Positions 1-8,260 of a DNA stretch of 33,176 nucleotides are shown here, piece after piece (the first letter of the stretch is position 1; each line of letters starts with the position of its first letter). Location: positions 1-33,176 of the forward strand of contig JAUCPZ010000224.1 of the NCBI GenBank assembly GCA_030372995.1. Reading direction: 5' to 3'. The DNA is from Dehalococcoidia bacterium. Its GTDB lineage: Bacteria; Chloroflexota; Dehalococcoidia; UBA2247; RBG-13-53-26. A model generated the notes under the pieces. The model ran no database searches, was not told the DNA's origin, and saw only the letters and a list, made by a program, of their open reading frames with translations. A program made the translations under genes and the position numbers.

Positions 1-27
1 GCAGCGTCAGATGTGTATAAGAGACAG
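1..27 (+). other. Nextera/Tn5 adapter remnant (artefact)
   Basis: The first 27 bases match the 3' part of the Illumina Nextera read-1 adapter and end in the 19-base Tn5 mosaic end AGATGTGTATAAGAGACAG. It is library sequence, not genome. It supplies a false ATG (11-13) that opens a reading frame into the truncated ABC gene. Confidence 0.97.
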
Positions 28-28
28 G

Positions 29-802
29 AAGATGCTGGCAGGGCTGCTGCACCCCACGGCAGGCGAGGCGACTGTTCTGGGACACATTCCCTGGAAGCGG
101 GAGAAGTCCTTCCTGAGGCGGATCACGCTGGTGATGGGCCAGCGCAATCAGCTTGTGTGGGACATCCCGGCCATTCACACCTTCGAGTTGAACCGGGTCA
201 TCTACCGCATTCCGCCCGAGGACTACCGCCGCACGTTGTCCGAACTCACCGAACTGCTGGACCTGGGGCCTCTGCTGCACAAGCCGGTGCGCAATCTGTC
301 CCTGGGAGAGCGCATGAAATGCGAAATCGCGGCCGGGCTGCTACACCGTCCCAAAGTCGTCTTCCTTGATGAGCCGACGATAGGCCTGGACGTGACGATG
401 CAGCGCCGGATACGGGCTTTCATCACGGAGTACAACCGGCGGTCGGGCGCCACCGTTCTGCTGACCAGCCACTATATGGCCGACGTGGAGGCTCTGTGCA
501 AGCGGGTGATAGTCATCCACCATGGCCGCCTGGTCTTCGATGGTGACCTTTCCGGTCTGGTGGAGCAGTTCACGGAGCACAAGACCATCGTGGTGCAGCT
601 AGGCGAATGCCGGGCGGATCTGAGGTGCTACGGTGAGGTGCTCGCCCGCTCCAACGGCCACATCACGCTCCGGGTGCCGAAGACTGAGACGGCGTTCATC
701 GCCGAGCGGATACTGGCTGACCTGCCGGTCATCGACCTGCTCATAGAAGATCCCCCGATCGATGAAGTCATCGACAGGGTGTTCACCCAGGTGAAGGCAT
801 GA
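29..802 (+). CDS. ABC-2 type exporter ATP-binding protein (5' truncated)
   Basis: This is the ATPase of an ABC-2 exporter, which powers efflux through the two permeases that follow. The contig begins just after where Walker A should be; the first genomic residues are KMLAGLL. Visible parts are the Q-loop region (LVMGQRNQL), a variant signature LSLGERMKCE in place of LSGGQ, Walker B VVFLDEPTIGLD, and the H-loop histidine in LLTSHYM. A C-terminal extension of about 80 residues follows. The LSLGER signature and the company of two unlike permeases match the COG4586/COG4587/COG3694 trio of uncharacterised ABC-2 exporters. The stop overlaps the next ATG (ATGA), implying translational coupling. The substrate is unknown. 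Confidence 0.93.
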   Translation, partial: KMLAGLLHPTAGEATVLGHIPWKREKSFLRRITLVMGQRNQLVWDIPAIHTFELNRVIYRIPPEDYRRTLSELTELLDLGPLLHKPVRNLSLGERMKCEIAAGLLHRPKVVFLDEPTIGLDVTMQRRIRAFITEYNRRSGATVLLTSHYMADVEALCKRVIVIHHGRLVFDGDLSGLVEQFTEHKTIVVQLGECRADLRCYGEVLARSNGHITLRVPKTETAFIAERILADLPVIDLLIEDPPIDEVIDRVFTQVKA

Positions 803-1602
803 AGGGTCTGGTCCAGCTCTACGTCCAGCAGTTCCGCACGACTCTGGCCATGATGTTGCAGTACCGCGCCTCGCTGATCATCTGGATGATCGGGCACGTG
901 CTGGAGCCGCTGGTCTATCTCATCGTGTGGTCGGTGGTAGCAGCCAGTGAGGGCGGCAGCGTGGGTGATTATGCCGCGAGAGACTTCGCTGCCTATTTCA
1001 TCGTGCTGATGCTGGTGAATCATGCCACTTACACATGGGTGATGTACGATTTTGAGTACCGCGTGCGGCATGGGAGCCTGTCCTTTGCTCTGCTCAAACC
1101 GGTGCACCCGGTGCATTCGGATGTCGCCGATAACCTATCTTCGAAGCTGATAACTCTGCCATTCATGCTGGTGGTCGCTGGAGTGCTGGCGCTGATCTTT
1201 CATCCGGCCCTCCCTCTGGAACCGTGGACCATAGGCCTTTTCGTGCCTGCCATACTGTTAGCCTTCCTGGTGCGATTCCTGCTGGAGTGGACCCTCGCCC
1301 AAGCGGCATTCTGGACGACACGCGTTGATGCCATCAACCAGACCTATTTCGTGCTGTTGCTGTTCCTTTCCGGCCAGATCATGCCCATCACTCTGATGCC
1401 CCATCCCATCCGGGTCGTGGCGGAGATACTGCCCTTCCGGGCCATGGTCGGTTTTCCGGTGGAGTTGGTGCTAGGCCGACTCACCATGAACGAGGCGCTT
1501 CTGGGGCTGGGTATCCAGGTGGCCTGGGTGATCGTCGGACTCATCTTGCTGCGCGTGGTGTGGCGGGCGGGGGTACGGGTCTATTCGGCGGTGGGCTCAT
1601 GA
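799..1602 (+). CDS. ABC-2 family permease, COG4587-like
   Basis: This 267-residue integral membrane protein has about six hydrophobic segments and no signal peptide. It starts with MKGLVQLYVQQFRTTLAMMLQYR, a short amphipathic N-terminus before the first membrane segment, as usual in this family. Its ATG overlaps the ATPase stop by 4 bases, and its own stop overlaps the next ATG in the same way. It is probably one half of a heterodimeric export channel with the next gene. The family is known as ABC-2 permeases (COG4587); the cargo is not known, and drug, lipid or viologen-like cations are all possible. Confidence 0.88.
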   Translation: MKGLVQLYVQQFRTTLAMMLQYRASLIIWMIGHVLEPLVYLIVWSVVAASEGGSVGDYAARDFAAYFIVLMLVNHATYTWVMYDFEYRVRHGSLSFALLKPVHPVHSDVADNLSSKLITLPFMLVVAGVLALIFHPALPLEPWTIGLFVPAILLAFLVRFLLEWTLAQAAFWTTRVDAINQTYFVLLLFLSGQIMPITLMPHPIRVVAEILPFRAMVGFPVELVLGRLTMNEALLGLGIQVAWVIVGLILLRVVWRAGVRVYSAVGS

Positions 1603-2384
1603 GCTATCTCAGGTTGCTGATGGCCTTCTTCCGTGTGAGCTTCAAGACCGAGCTGGCCTACCGGGTCAACTTCTTCGTCCAGCTCTTCCAGTCGCTGCTG
1701 AGCCTGGGGATGGCCCTTGGCGGCTTGGCGGTGATATTCTCCTTCACTGACACGCTGGGCGGATGGCGTCCTGACGAGGTGCTGGCCCTGGTGGGGGTCT
1801 ATTTCCTCGTCGGGGGCATGATCAGGCTCATCATCCAGCCGAGTATGGAAGAGCTGATCGATTCGGTGCGCATGGGCACCCTGGACTTCACGCTGACCAA
1901 GCCCGAGGACGCGCAGTTCCTGGTCAGCATCCGGAAGGTGCAGATCTGGGAGCTGATTGACATCGTCCTGGGCCTTGGCGTCCTGGGGGGTGCGCTGGTG
2001 CGGCTGGGCGGGGATCTGGGGGGAGGGGAAGCCGCTCTCTTCCTCATCATGCTGGTCGCGGGCGGGTTCATCATCTACAGCTTCTGGCTGATACTGGCTA
2101 CCCTCTCGTTCTGGTTTGTGCGGGTGGAAAACATACTCTTCATCTTCCAGAGCATGTACGAAGCGGGGCGCTGGCCGGTGAGCCTGTACCCGGGGTGGCT
2201 CCGCTACGGGCTGACCTTTGTGGTGCCGGTGGCTTTTGCCACCACTATCCCGGCGGAAGCCCTGACCAGCCGGCTGAGCTGGGAGATGACGCTCGGGGCG
2301 GTGGCGCTGGCGGCGGGGCTGCTAATGGTGTCGCGGTTCTTCTGGAAGCTTGGCCTCCGGCGCTATGCCGGTGCATCAGCGTGA
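1599..2384 (+). CDS. ABC-2 family permease, COG3694-like
   Basis: This 261-residue permease is the presumed partner of the preceding one. The start chosen is the ATG at 1599, which forms an ATGA overlap with the upstream stop. A start at 1560 is open in the same frame but lies deep inside the upstream gene and would add a Gly-rich leader. About six membrane segments are visible, and the N-terminal MSYLRLLMAFFRVSFKTELA resembles the COG3694 family (DUF990). The 3' end overlaps the 3' end of the convergent CrtC-like gene by 22 bases, with no terminator between them. Confidence 0.88.
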   Translation: MSYLRLLMAFFRVSFKTELAYRVNFFVQLFQSLLSLGMALGGLAVIFSFTDTLGGWRPDEVLALVGVYFLVGGMIRLIIQPSMEELIDSVRMGTLDFTLTKPEDAQFLVSIRKVQIWELIDIVLGLGVLGGALVRLGGDLGGGEAALFLIMLVAGGFIIYSFWLILATLSFWFVRVENILFIFQSMYEAGRWPVSLYPGWLRYGLTFVVPVAFATTIPAEALTSRLSWEMTLGAVALAAGLLMVSRFFWKLGLRRYAGASA

Positions 2385-3475
2385 GGGCGGGCAGCTACCT
2401 GCTCTGCTGATCGGAACAGCACGATCTCGTGAAGCGCCGTCCCTGTTTCCCTGTCCATCTTTCCCTGGCGCGTCACACTTATCTCGAAATCTGAACGCAG
2501 CCTGAAGTAGCCCGGTCTCAGCCGCAGGAGATACCTGGCGGCGAGACGCATGAGGAGATTGAAACTCTCCAGCATATCCTGGCTTTCCAGGACATCTCTG
2601 ACACTCAGTTTCAGGTCAAGCTCACCGGGGACCCTGATCACCAGATTCCTGGGGTAGCTGTGCTTGGCTTTCGAATTGTACTCGAAATCCGTCTTGATGA
2701 AATCGAACTCTCCGGTGCTGAGGACGACTTCTCTTCCGTCGGCCAACATCAGGACCTTGACCGCATGGTTCTCCATCTTCCTGTTGCACTGGATGAAGGC
2801 GAAGGACACCGTATAGCGGGGCGAATACACCCGCCCCCACATCCAGTAGTCGATTATCCTCGGGAATGCGAAATCCAGCCAGTTGTGATCGTGGTAGCCG
2901 ACGCCTTTGACGGGTATTGTCCGGTCACCGTCCGTGATGGTTCCTTCCACAGAAGCCCGGGCAAAGGGGACCACCCAGGCAAAGTACCCCATGCTGCCGA
3001 AGTGAGAGATACCTTTCCCTGGTTTCCAGCCATTCACCTCCGCTTTGTAGGTGAGTCGGCAGCCAAGGTCCTTCTCGTTTACCTGCACTTCGTAGACCGG
3101 CAACCCTCCAGGCGCCTGTGTGACCGTGAGGCAGTTCCCCCCGACTTCGATGTCGGCCCTGTCGCGGGAGGCGCGAAACGCGGCCTTGGCGTATGGCACG
3201 AATCTCTGTACCCTCTTCCCATCCGGCCTGAGCACAACGATCTCGACTCCGGCCTTGCCTGCTGCCCCGGGGTTGGGGTTGGCCGCGTAGAAGAACACCA
3301 CGACCGTGTGCCCGCTATCCATATGGGCATCGAAGTACCACCACTCATACATGCCCTTCTTGGCCATGTCGATATGGAGGCCATCCTCTTCTGCTTTCAG
3401 CGGTTCGATCGCACCGTCCCGCCTCCCGGGCCCTGTCCAGGCTTCCCGTACCAACGGACTAATCCTGTCAGTCAT
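2363..3475 (-). CDS. CrtC/AttH-family (carotenoid 1,2-hydratase-like) protein
   Basis: This roughly 370-residue soluble protein has the two-part lipocalin-like fold of the hydroxyneurosporene synthase/AttH family. Near the N-terminus it has YEWWYFDAHMDSGHTVVVFF, matching the family W-W-Y-F signature. In the middle it has GVGYHDHNW, the conserved histidine-rich segment of CrtC proteins. CrtC adds water to a terminal isoprenoid double bond; AttH-like members have other or unknown roles. The ATG at 3475 is preceded by GAGA at about 8 bases; a GTG at 3481 is also possible. It is the last gene of the Fe-S/FAD operon, 47 bases after the FAD oxidase (41 if the GTG is used). No signal peptide is seen. 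Hydration of an isoprenoid or steroid side chain is an inference from family and context. Confidence 0.85.
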   Translation of the reverse strand: MTDRISPLVREAWTGPGRRDGAIEPLKAEEDGLHIDMAKKGMYEWWYFDAHMDSGHTVVVFFYAANPNPGAAGKAGVEIVVLRPDGKRVQRFVPYAKAAFRASRDRADIEVGGNCLTVTQAPGGLPVYEVQVNEKDLGCRLTYKAEVNGWKPGKGISHFGSMGYFAWVVPFARASVEGTITDGDRTIPVKGVGYHDHNWLDFAFPRIIDYWMWGRVYSPRYTVSFAFIQCNRKMENHAVKVLMLADGREVVLSTGEFDFIKTDFEYNSKAKHSYPRNLVIRVPGELDLKLSVRDVLESQDMLESFNLLMRLAARYLLRLRPGYFRLRSDFEISVTRQGKMDRETGTALHEIVLFRSAEQVAARPHADAPA

Positions 3476-3522
3476 GACCACCGTCTCTTTCGCGTCGGAT
3501 CTCCCTGGCTCTAAGATGGTTT

Positions 3523-5220
3523 TCAGTCACCCTCAGGCTCAGCATAGAAGAAGGGATCTGAGGCGGTATTGGGATCCAACGCCTTCTTGATTTTGCCCAA
3601 GTACCGGTGATAGTCACGGCAGGCGGGGCCAAACCGCTTGTTCATCTGGGTCCCGAAGGCCGCTATCGGGATTCCCATCGCCTGCTCAATCGCCGCGTTG
3701 CAGCCTTCTTCTATGATCTCCGCGGAGGCCTTCACTGCTTCAGGGTCCCCAGAGCCATACAGATAGATTCCTTCCAGATACCCCAAATGACAATTCTCGA
3801 AGGTTCCGCCGCAACCCAGGTCGCCGCCGTCGTCCAGAAATATTCCCTTCTCGATGTACTTCTTCTTTGCCTGGGCGATCCATTCCGACTGGGTCACTCC
3901 CATGTCCCACGTGTCGAAGGATCCCAGCATGGTGGACATCCCCTGGGAGGGGCGGAACGTGGCCTGGGTGTTGACGGCGTTCCGCACGAGTAGCCAGAAA
4001 AGCCTGGAGTCCTGCACCAGCTTCTGCTGCTTCCCGATGGGGATAGCGTGAATGACGTTCTGCAGGAAGGGGAACCGGCGCAGAGCCCAGAGCGGATCCT
4101 TGACGTGCTTCAGGAGAGGACTGGCGACACGCAGCACACCGGGCGTTATCTTGAGATACATGGGTATCCTGACGCCGCCCGTTTCCTTCATGATCTCCTT
4201 CATGGCGGCCATCTTCCACCGGAACTCCCCATCCGAGTAGCCGATGACGGAGTTGACCAGCACGTGGTGCATCACCTTCTGGAATACACCGCTTTCCAGG
4301 GCCAATTTCAGCTCCTCGTTGTTCTCGGTCATTCCCAGGGCGGTGAAGAACATGGGGGTACGGAAGCACGCGTATTCAATCTCCGCTTCGCCGAGTTTGT
4401 AGCCGGCATCCCTCATGGCCTGCGCCGACGGGAACGCATGTACGTTGAATGACACTCTTTCCGGCAGCTTGTCGAGCAGGTAGACAGGAGACTTGCCGTG
4501 GACTTCCCACTTCGCCGGCCCATTCCACTTGTACAGTTTCACGGCACACTTGGTGAACACCCCCAGCCCCCCGAAGGTCCCCTGGAAGCCCCGCATGATG
4601 CCGCGCAGCGACGGCCCGGGGCCGTCGGCGGTGAACCAGCCTGTGCCAACGCCGCCGCTGCCCAGCGTGAGCACCTCGCCGGTGGGCAGCACCCATTCGA
4701 CGCCCAGCAGGTTGCGGCCGCTGTAGCTGGTGGACGGTCCGCTGGCGCCGTAGCCCCATGCGGCTGCCGTGGACGCCAGCAAGGAGTGATTGCCTCCTGA
4801 AGAGACGATGTGAACCGTCAGCCCATGCTTGAAGATCTCGGTCTGAAGATCAATGGCGCGCACATACGGCTCGACGATGGCGACCTGGTTCTTGGTGTCA
4901 ATGTCGATGATCTTGCTCATGCGCTTCATATCGAGAATGATCACCCGGTCCCTGGAGGCGGCGCACACGGCATGGAATCCTGTGGACAGGGGTTTGGTCA
5001 TGAGATGTGCTTTGTTGCAGAAGCGCATGATCTCCTGGACCTGCTGGGTGGTCTCGGGCAGGACCACAGCGACGGGGCGCGGGAGCCAGGTTGAGCCATC
5101 GGTCACCACGGTCTCCGGATTCATGTAGAGGGAATAGGTGTCCATCATGCAAGGCGCGGTGGATACCCACTCGGGACCAACGATGTCCTGAAGTGCTCTC
5201 GTCTCTTGTTCGGTGATCAC
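3523..5220 (-). CDS. FAD-binding oxidase, PCMH/GlcD type (565 aa)
   Basis: This is a large FAD-linked oxidoreductase of the COG0277 (GlcD/vanillyl-alcohol oxidase) superfamily. The PCMH-type FAD domain lies at about residues 45-240: RPVAVVLPETTQQVQEIM, then PLSTGFHAV, VEPYVRAIDL, SSGGNHSLLA and FQGTFGGLGVFT. The rest is the substrate-capping domain, ending in KKALDPNTASDPFFY, like the usual 'LDPxxxxNP' tail. It starts with GTG. It follows the other FAD protein by 39 bases and precedes the CrtC-like gene. With the upstream FAD protein and the CCG-domain Fe-S protein it resembles the three-part GlcD-GlcE-GlcF oxidases, although both flavoproteins here are full size. The substrate is unknown. 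Confidence 0.88.
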   Translation of the reverse strand: MITEQETRALQDIVGPEWVSTAPCMMDTYSLYMNPETVVTDGSTWLPRPVAVVLPETTQQVQEIMRFCNKAHLMTKPLSTGFHAVCAASRDRVIILDMKRMSKIIDIDTKNQVAIVEPYVRAIDLQTEIFKHGLTVHIVSSGGNHSLLASTAAAWGYGASGPSTSYSGRNLLGVEWVLPTGEVLTLGSGGVGTGWFTADGPGPSLRGIMRGFQGTFGGLGVFTKCAVKLYKWNGPAKWEVHGKSPVYLLDKLPERVSFNVHAFPSAQAMRDAGYKLGEAEIEYACFRTPMFFTALGMTENNEELKLALESGVFQKVMHHVLVNSVIGYSDGEFRWKMAAMKEIMKETGGVRIPMYLKITPGVLRVASPLLKHVKDPLWALRRFPFLQNVIHAIPIGKQQKLVQDSRLFWLLVRNAVNTQATFRPSQGMSTMLGSFDTWDMGVTQSEWIAQAKKKYIEKGIFLDDGGDLGCGGTFENCHLGYLEGIYLYGSGDPEAVKASAEIIEEGCNAAIEQAMGIPIAAFGTQMNKRFGPACRDYHRYLGKIKKALDPNTASDPFFYAEPEGD

Positions 5221-5259
5221 GATGCCATCTTCTCCGTCACTCCCGTTTCCGCGAGCAGA

Positions 5260-6732
5260 CTAAAGTCCCCACTTACCACGGTTCAATACCCTGTTGGGGT
5301 CAAATATGCCCTTGATCTTCTTCAATACCTCGTAGTTCATGGGATTCTGCTGAAACACCACGTCGCCAGCGGAACCATAGGGCCGGCTGAAGAAAGCCCC
5401 GCCCGCCGCCAGTCTCTTGACAGCCTCCCCTTCGAGCTTCCGCATTAACTCGACGTCCTCCGGTGCGGCGGGATCGAAGGGACACATAACCTCCACGTGG
5501 CAGGCATGGTTCTGAACCACCGGCTGGAGATACACTCCGATCGATTCCCGGTCGATGCCGAGGCTGCCGGCCAGTTCTATGAAGATATCGACCAGTCCCG
5601 GTGCGCGGTCGAGGGTGGTCAAGTAGAACACGCAAAGGCAGTGTCCTTTCAGCCGGTGGCGCCAGTCGGTTTCGCCGCACGGGCGCGTGGCCACTTCGAG
5701 CAGGGCCTTGCCCGAGACGGTGCCTTGGGACGCCGTGAGGGTCAGTTTGTGTTTCCGGGCGATGGACTCGATGTCGGTCCGCTGGTATTCCACGCGTCTC
5801 TTGGGCATTCTTTCGAAACCGGCAATATTCTGCAGGCAGACGTAGTGCGGCAGTGAACTGAAGGTGGCCTCGAATCCGCCGCTCTTCGGAGTCATGAGCA
5901 TGGCGGCTGCGGTGCGGTTGAGGATGAATGACTGTTCGCCTAACCATTGCCTCTGCACGTCATACATGTACGGGATGATGGCTGTGAGCGAACCGGCGCC
6001 GATGAGGAAAGGTTCCTCGATGCTGGGTTTCAGTTCGGTGCGCACCGTAATCCAGGTGGCTATGCCCATTGTCCCCTGCGAGCCCTGGACTACGCGGTGG
6101 AAATCCGTCTGGGACGGCCCCAGTGGGGACTTGTGCGCCCCGCCCACCGCCCGCTGCTGCTCCAGAGTACCAGGCCCGCCCGCGGCGCCGGTGCGGAACA
6201 GGTGGCCGTTGCCGAAGATCAGCTCCGTACTGGCCACGGGGTCGCTGATGTCCCACTGCCTGTTGGGCCAGGTGGATGGCTCGCGGTCCATCACCGCGGC
6301 TATGACGCTCTTGCCGCTGCGGGGCGCCAGCGGCATGGGTACGGTCATGCCCTGTGGCTGAAGAGTCTGGAGCTCCCCGTAGGTGACACCGGGCTCGATC
6401 AGGCACACCCGGTTCCGCCGGTTGATCCAGGGGATCTGCTTCCACGCAGACAGGTCTATCAGGATGTTCTCCTCCGCGGCGGCGACACCGCCCTTGAGAT
6501 GAGGGGCTCTCGAAGAAGCCACCGTCACGTTCAGCCCCAATGTGTTGGCCAGGCGCATGATCTCCTGCAGTTCTGCCACTCTGGCGGGCCGGACGATGTG
6601 TGACGGTGCGGCGGGCGGCGCCACGATAGGATTGGCCACAGCAGACGCGGCGATATCTCCGGGGTCGCTGGTCACGGCACCGTCACTCAGAACGGAGCGC
6701 AGGCGTTCGCCGACTTCAGAAGCTGGAATCAC
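5260..6732 (-). CDS. FAD-binding oxidase, GlcD-like (490 aa)
   Basis: This is a second flavoprotein of the FAD_binding_4 superfamily. FAD-domain segments are PSHIVRPARVAELQEIMRLAN (about residues 43-63), LIEPGVTYGEL, VVQGSQGTMGIATWITVRTEL, and the C-terminal IKGIFDPNRVLNRGKW, which is typical of the GlcD C-terminus. It starts with GTG, 12 bases after the Fe-S gene stop, so the two are almost certainly co-transcribed. The loop between the first two FAD segments (PHLKGG...) lacks the classical G-R-G-T motif. Electrons from its flavin would pass to the Fe-S partner. It is related to the 565-residue protein only at superfamily level, so the pair may act as two subunits rather than duplicates. Confidence 0.86.
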   Translation of the reverse strand: MIPASEVGERLRSVLSDGAVTSDPGDIAASAVANPIVAPPAAPSHIVRPARVAELQEIMRLANTLGLNVTVASSRAPHLKGGVAAAEENILIDLSAWKQIPWINRRNRVCLIEPGVTYGELQTLQPQGMTVPMPLAPRSGKSVIAAVMDREPSTWPNRQWDISDPVASTELIFGNGHLFRTGAAGGPGTLEQQRAVGGAHKSPLGPSQTDFHRVVQGSQGTMGIATWITVRTELKPSIEEPFLIGAGSLTAIIPYMYDVQRQWLGEQSFILNRTAAAMLMTPKSGGFEATFSSLPHYVCLQNIAGFERMPKRRVEYQRTDIESIARKHKLTLTASQGTVSGKALLEVATRPCGETDWRHRLKGHCLCVFYLTTLDRAPGLVDIFIELAGSLGIDRESIGVYLQPVVQNHACHVEVMCPFDPAAPEDVELMRKLEGEAVKRLAAGGAFFSRPYGSAGDVVFQQNPMNYEVLKKIKGIFDPNRVLNRGKWGL

Positions 6733-6744
6733 CCTGTTTCTCTC

Positions 6745-8040
6745 TCACTCGAGATCCGCGGCCTCGCAGACCAGGTCAATGATATCGACAACGGGAATCA
6801 GCGGCTGCTGCAACGAGTGCTGAGGTTTGGACAGGTTCGCCCGGCAGTGATGGCAGGCGGTGACCAGACATTCGGCCCCCACATCCTTCGCTTCTTCCAG
6901 CCGGTCGATGGCTGCAGAGAGCGCCAGGTCGGGATAGGCCAGAGGGACGCCGCCGCCCCCGCCGCAACAGTACGAGTACTCCCTGATGCGGTACATTTCC
7001 ACGAAATCAAGGCCCTTGATGGCGCGGAGTATCTGGCGCGGCGGCTCATACACTCCATTCACGCCCCTGTTGATTTCCTTAGGCGGGTCGGTATATGTCA
7101 TGCAGCCGTGGGTCACTTTGTACTCTCCCTCCCAGGTAAGGGGCGGTTCACTCTGGCGGCCCAGGTAGCACGGATCATGATAGGTCACCTTCCGTCTGAC
7201 TGACTTGCTCAGGTGTAGACGGCCATCCTTGATCAGCTGTGCCAGGAACTCGGTGGCATGCAGCACCCGCGCTTTTGGAGCCCGGGCGTACTCGGGGTAC
7301 TTTGAGCGCAGAGCCCCGAGGCAGGAACCAGACACGGTGACCACGGTCTGGGCCTTGGTGGCGTCGAGCAGATCGGCCACGCGGTTGGCCATCCTGGTGA
7401 AGACCTCACGGTGTCCCGTCCAGTAGGCTGGCAACCCGCAGCTTGTTTCACCGTCCCGCAGAACGCCGAAATCCACGCGCGATTGCTGCAGGAGCCGGGC
7501 CAGCTTGCGGGCGACATCGGCGGCGGTGGGGTCGCCGCACTGGAGACAGCCGGCGAAAAGCAGGACCGGTGCCGCCCGGTCCGGCAGCATCTTCAACCCC
7601 AGGTCTCTCGCCCAGTCTCTGGCGGCAACCCCGACTCTTCCTCTGGGAAGCCCGGTCTCCTCCAGGTTCTTGATCATCGCCCGATGGGCCGGTGGCGCGA
7701 AACCTTCTTCGACGATGTGCTCTCTCAGTGCCATGTTGACCGAGTGGCGTTCCGCCTCCATGATGAACTTGCAGGAGACGTCGCACAGCCCGCAGGCGGT
7801 GCAGGCAAAAGTGATGTCGGCCAGTGTCTGATCGACCTTGATGCGGCCGTCGACCAGCGAGAGTGCCATGATGTTCTTGCCGGAACCGGAGTAGCCGTGG
7901 AAATGGTATTGGCGGCTCGACGGGCAGCCGTCGGAGTACTTGGGATTCAGCACCGTGGGCAGCGGGACCATCTTGCACAGAGAGCAGCGGAAGCACTTCT
8001 GCATCTCCGGCGCGAGCTCTCTGAGCCGAGGCAAAGCCAT
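6745..8040 (-). CDS. Fe-S protein with two CCG domains, HdrD/GlcF-like
   Basis: This 431-residue electron-transfer subunit has two N-terminal 4Fe-4S binding sets (C16/C19/C22 with C39; C80/C83/C86/C90). Two cysteine-rich CCG domains follow, as in GlcF, GlpC and HdrD/HdrB. The second CCG domain is canonical: DPCYLGR, then CCGGGGG, then ACHHC. The first is degenerate: the expected CCG reads SCG, and only one cysteine remains in SGSCLG. The start is supported by GGAAAGGG 6 bases upstream. It is first in the operon and is followed at 12 bases by the FAD oxidase. The likely role is to take electrons from the two flavoproteins to a quinone or a low-potential carrier; the acceptor cannot be told from sequence. 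Confidence 0.88.
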   Translation of the reverse strand: MALPRLRELAPEMQKCFRCSLCKMVPLPTVLNPKYSDGCPSSRQYHFHGYSGSGKNIMALSLVDGRIKVDQTLADITFACTACGLCDVSCKFIMEAERHSVNMALREHIVEEGFAPPAHRAMIKNLEETGLPRGRVGVAARDWARDLGLKMLPDRAAPVLLFAGCLQCGDPTAADVARKLARLLQQSRVDFGVLRDGETSCGLPAYWTGHREVFTRMANRVADLLDATKAQTVVTVSGSCLGALRSKYPEYARAPKARVLHATEFLAQLIKDGRLHLSKSVRRKVTYHDPCYLGRQSEPPLTWEGEYKVTHGCMTYTDPPKEINRGVNGVYEPPRQILRAIKGLDFVEMYRIREYSYCCGGGGGVPLAYPDLALSAAIDRLEEAKDVGAECLVTACHHCRANLSKPQHSLQQPLIPVVDIIDLVCEAADLE

Positions 8041-8180
8041 CAGTTGCCCTTTCCGGGGTTGCGCATTTCGGTAGAACAGCCCGCGGACATCCGGATCATC
8101 TCTTCGGGCCGCCGGGACTTGTGTTGTATTGTGGCAGCACGTACGCGGGACTGCCCGGACTCCCGTGTAAGGCGGACTGT

Positions 8181-8205
8181 ATCATATCCTTGCCCCATCG
8201 GCAAG
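8181..8205 (-). promoter_or_regulatory. Candidate promoter/operator for the Fe-S/FAD operon
   Basis: On the minus strand a -10 like box TATGAT (8181-8186) sits about 140 bases before the Fe-S gene. Immediately upstream of it is an inverted repeat CTTGCC-N5-GGCAAG (8189-8205). No good -35 is visible, which would fit a regulator-dependent promoter. Evidence is motif inspection only. Confidence 0.35.
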
Positions 8206-8260
8206 CGCGTCTTCACGCGGTTGTTGAGGAATGGGGTTTCCCTGGCCGGGAACACCAGCC

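Noticed and set aside
1..27. Natural transposon end (Tn5 mosaic-end match)
   Set aside because: The flanking bases continue exactly as the Nextera adapter and the same adapter is at the other contig end, so it is a library artefact.
11..28. ATG start of the ABC ATPase reading frame
   Set aside because: It lies inside the sequencing adapter; the gene is simply truncated at the 5' end.
1560..1598. Upstream start for the second ABC permease
   Set aside because: It lies inside the upstream gene; the ATG at 1599 in the ATGA overlap is the natural coupled start.
2660..3514. 284-residue + strand open frame
   Set aside because: Antisense shadow of the CrtC-like gene, which has clear family motifs on the minus strand.
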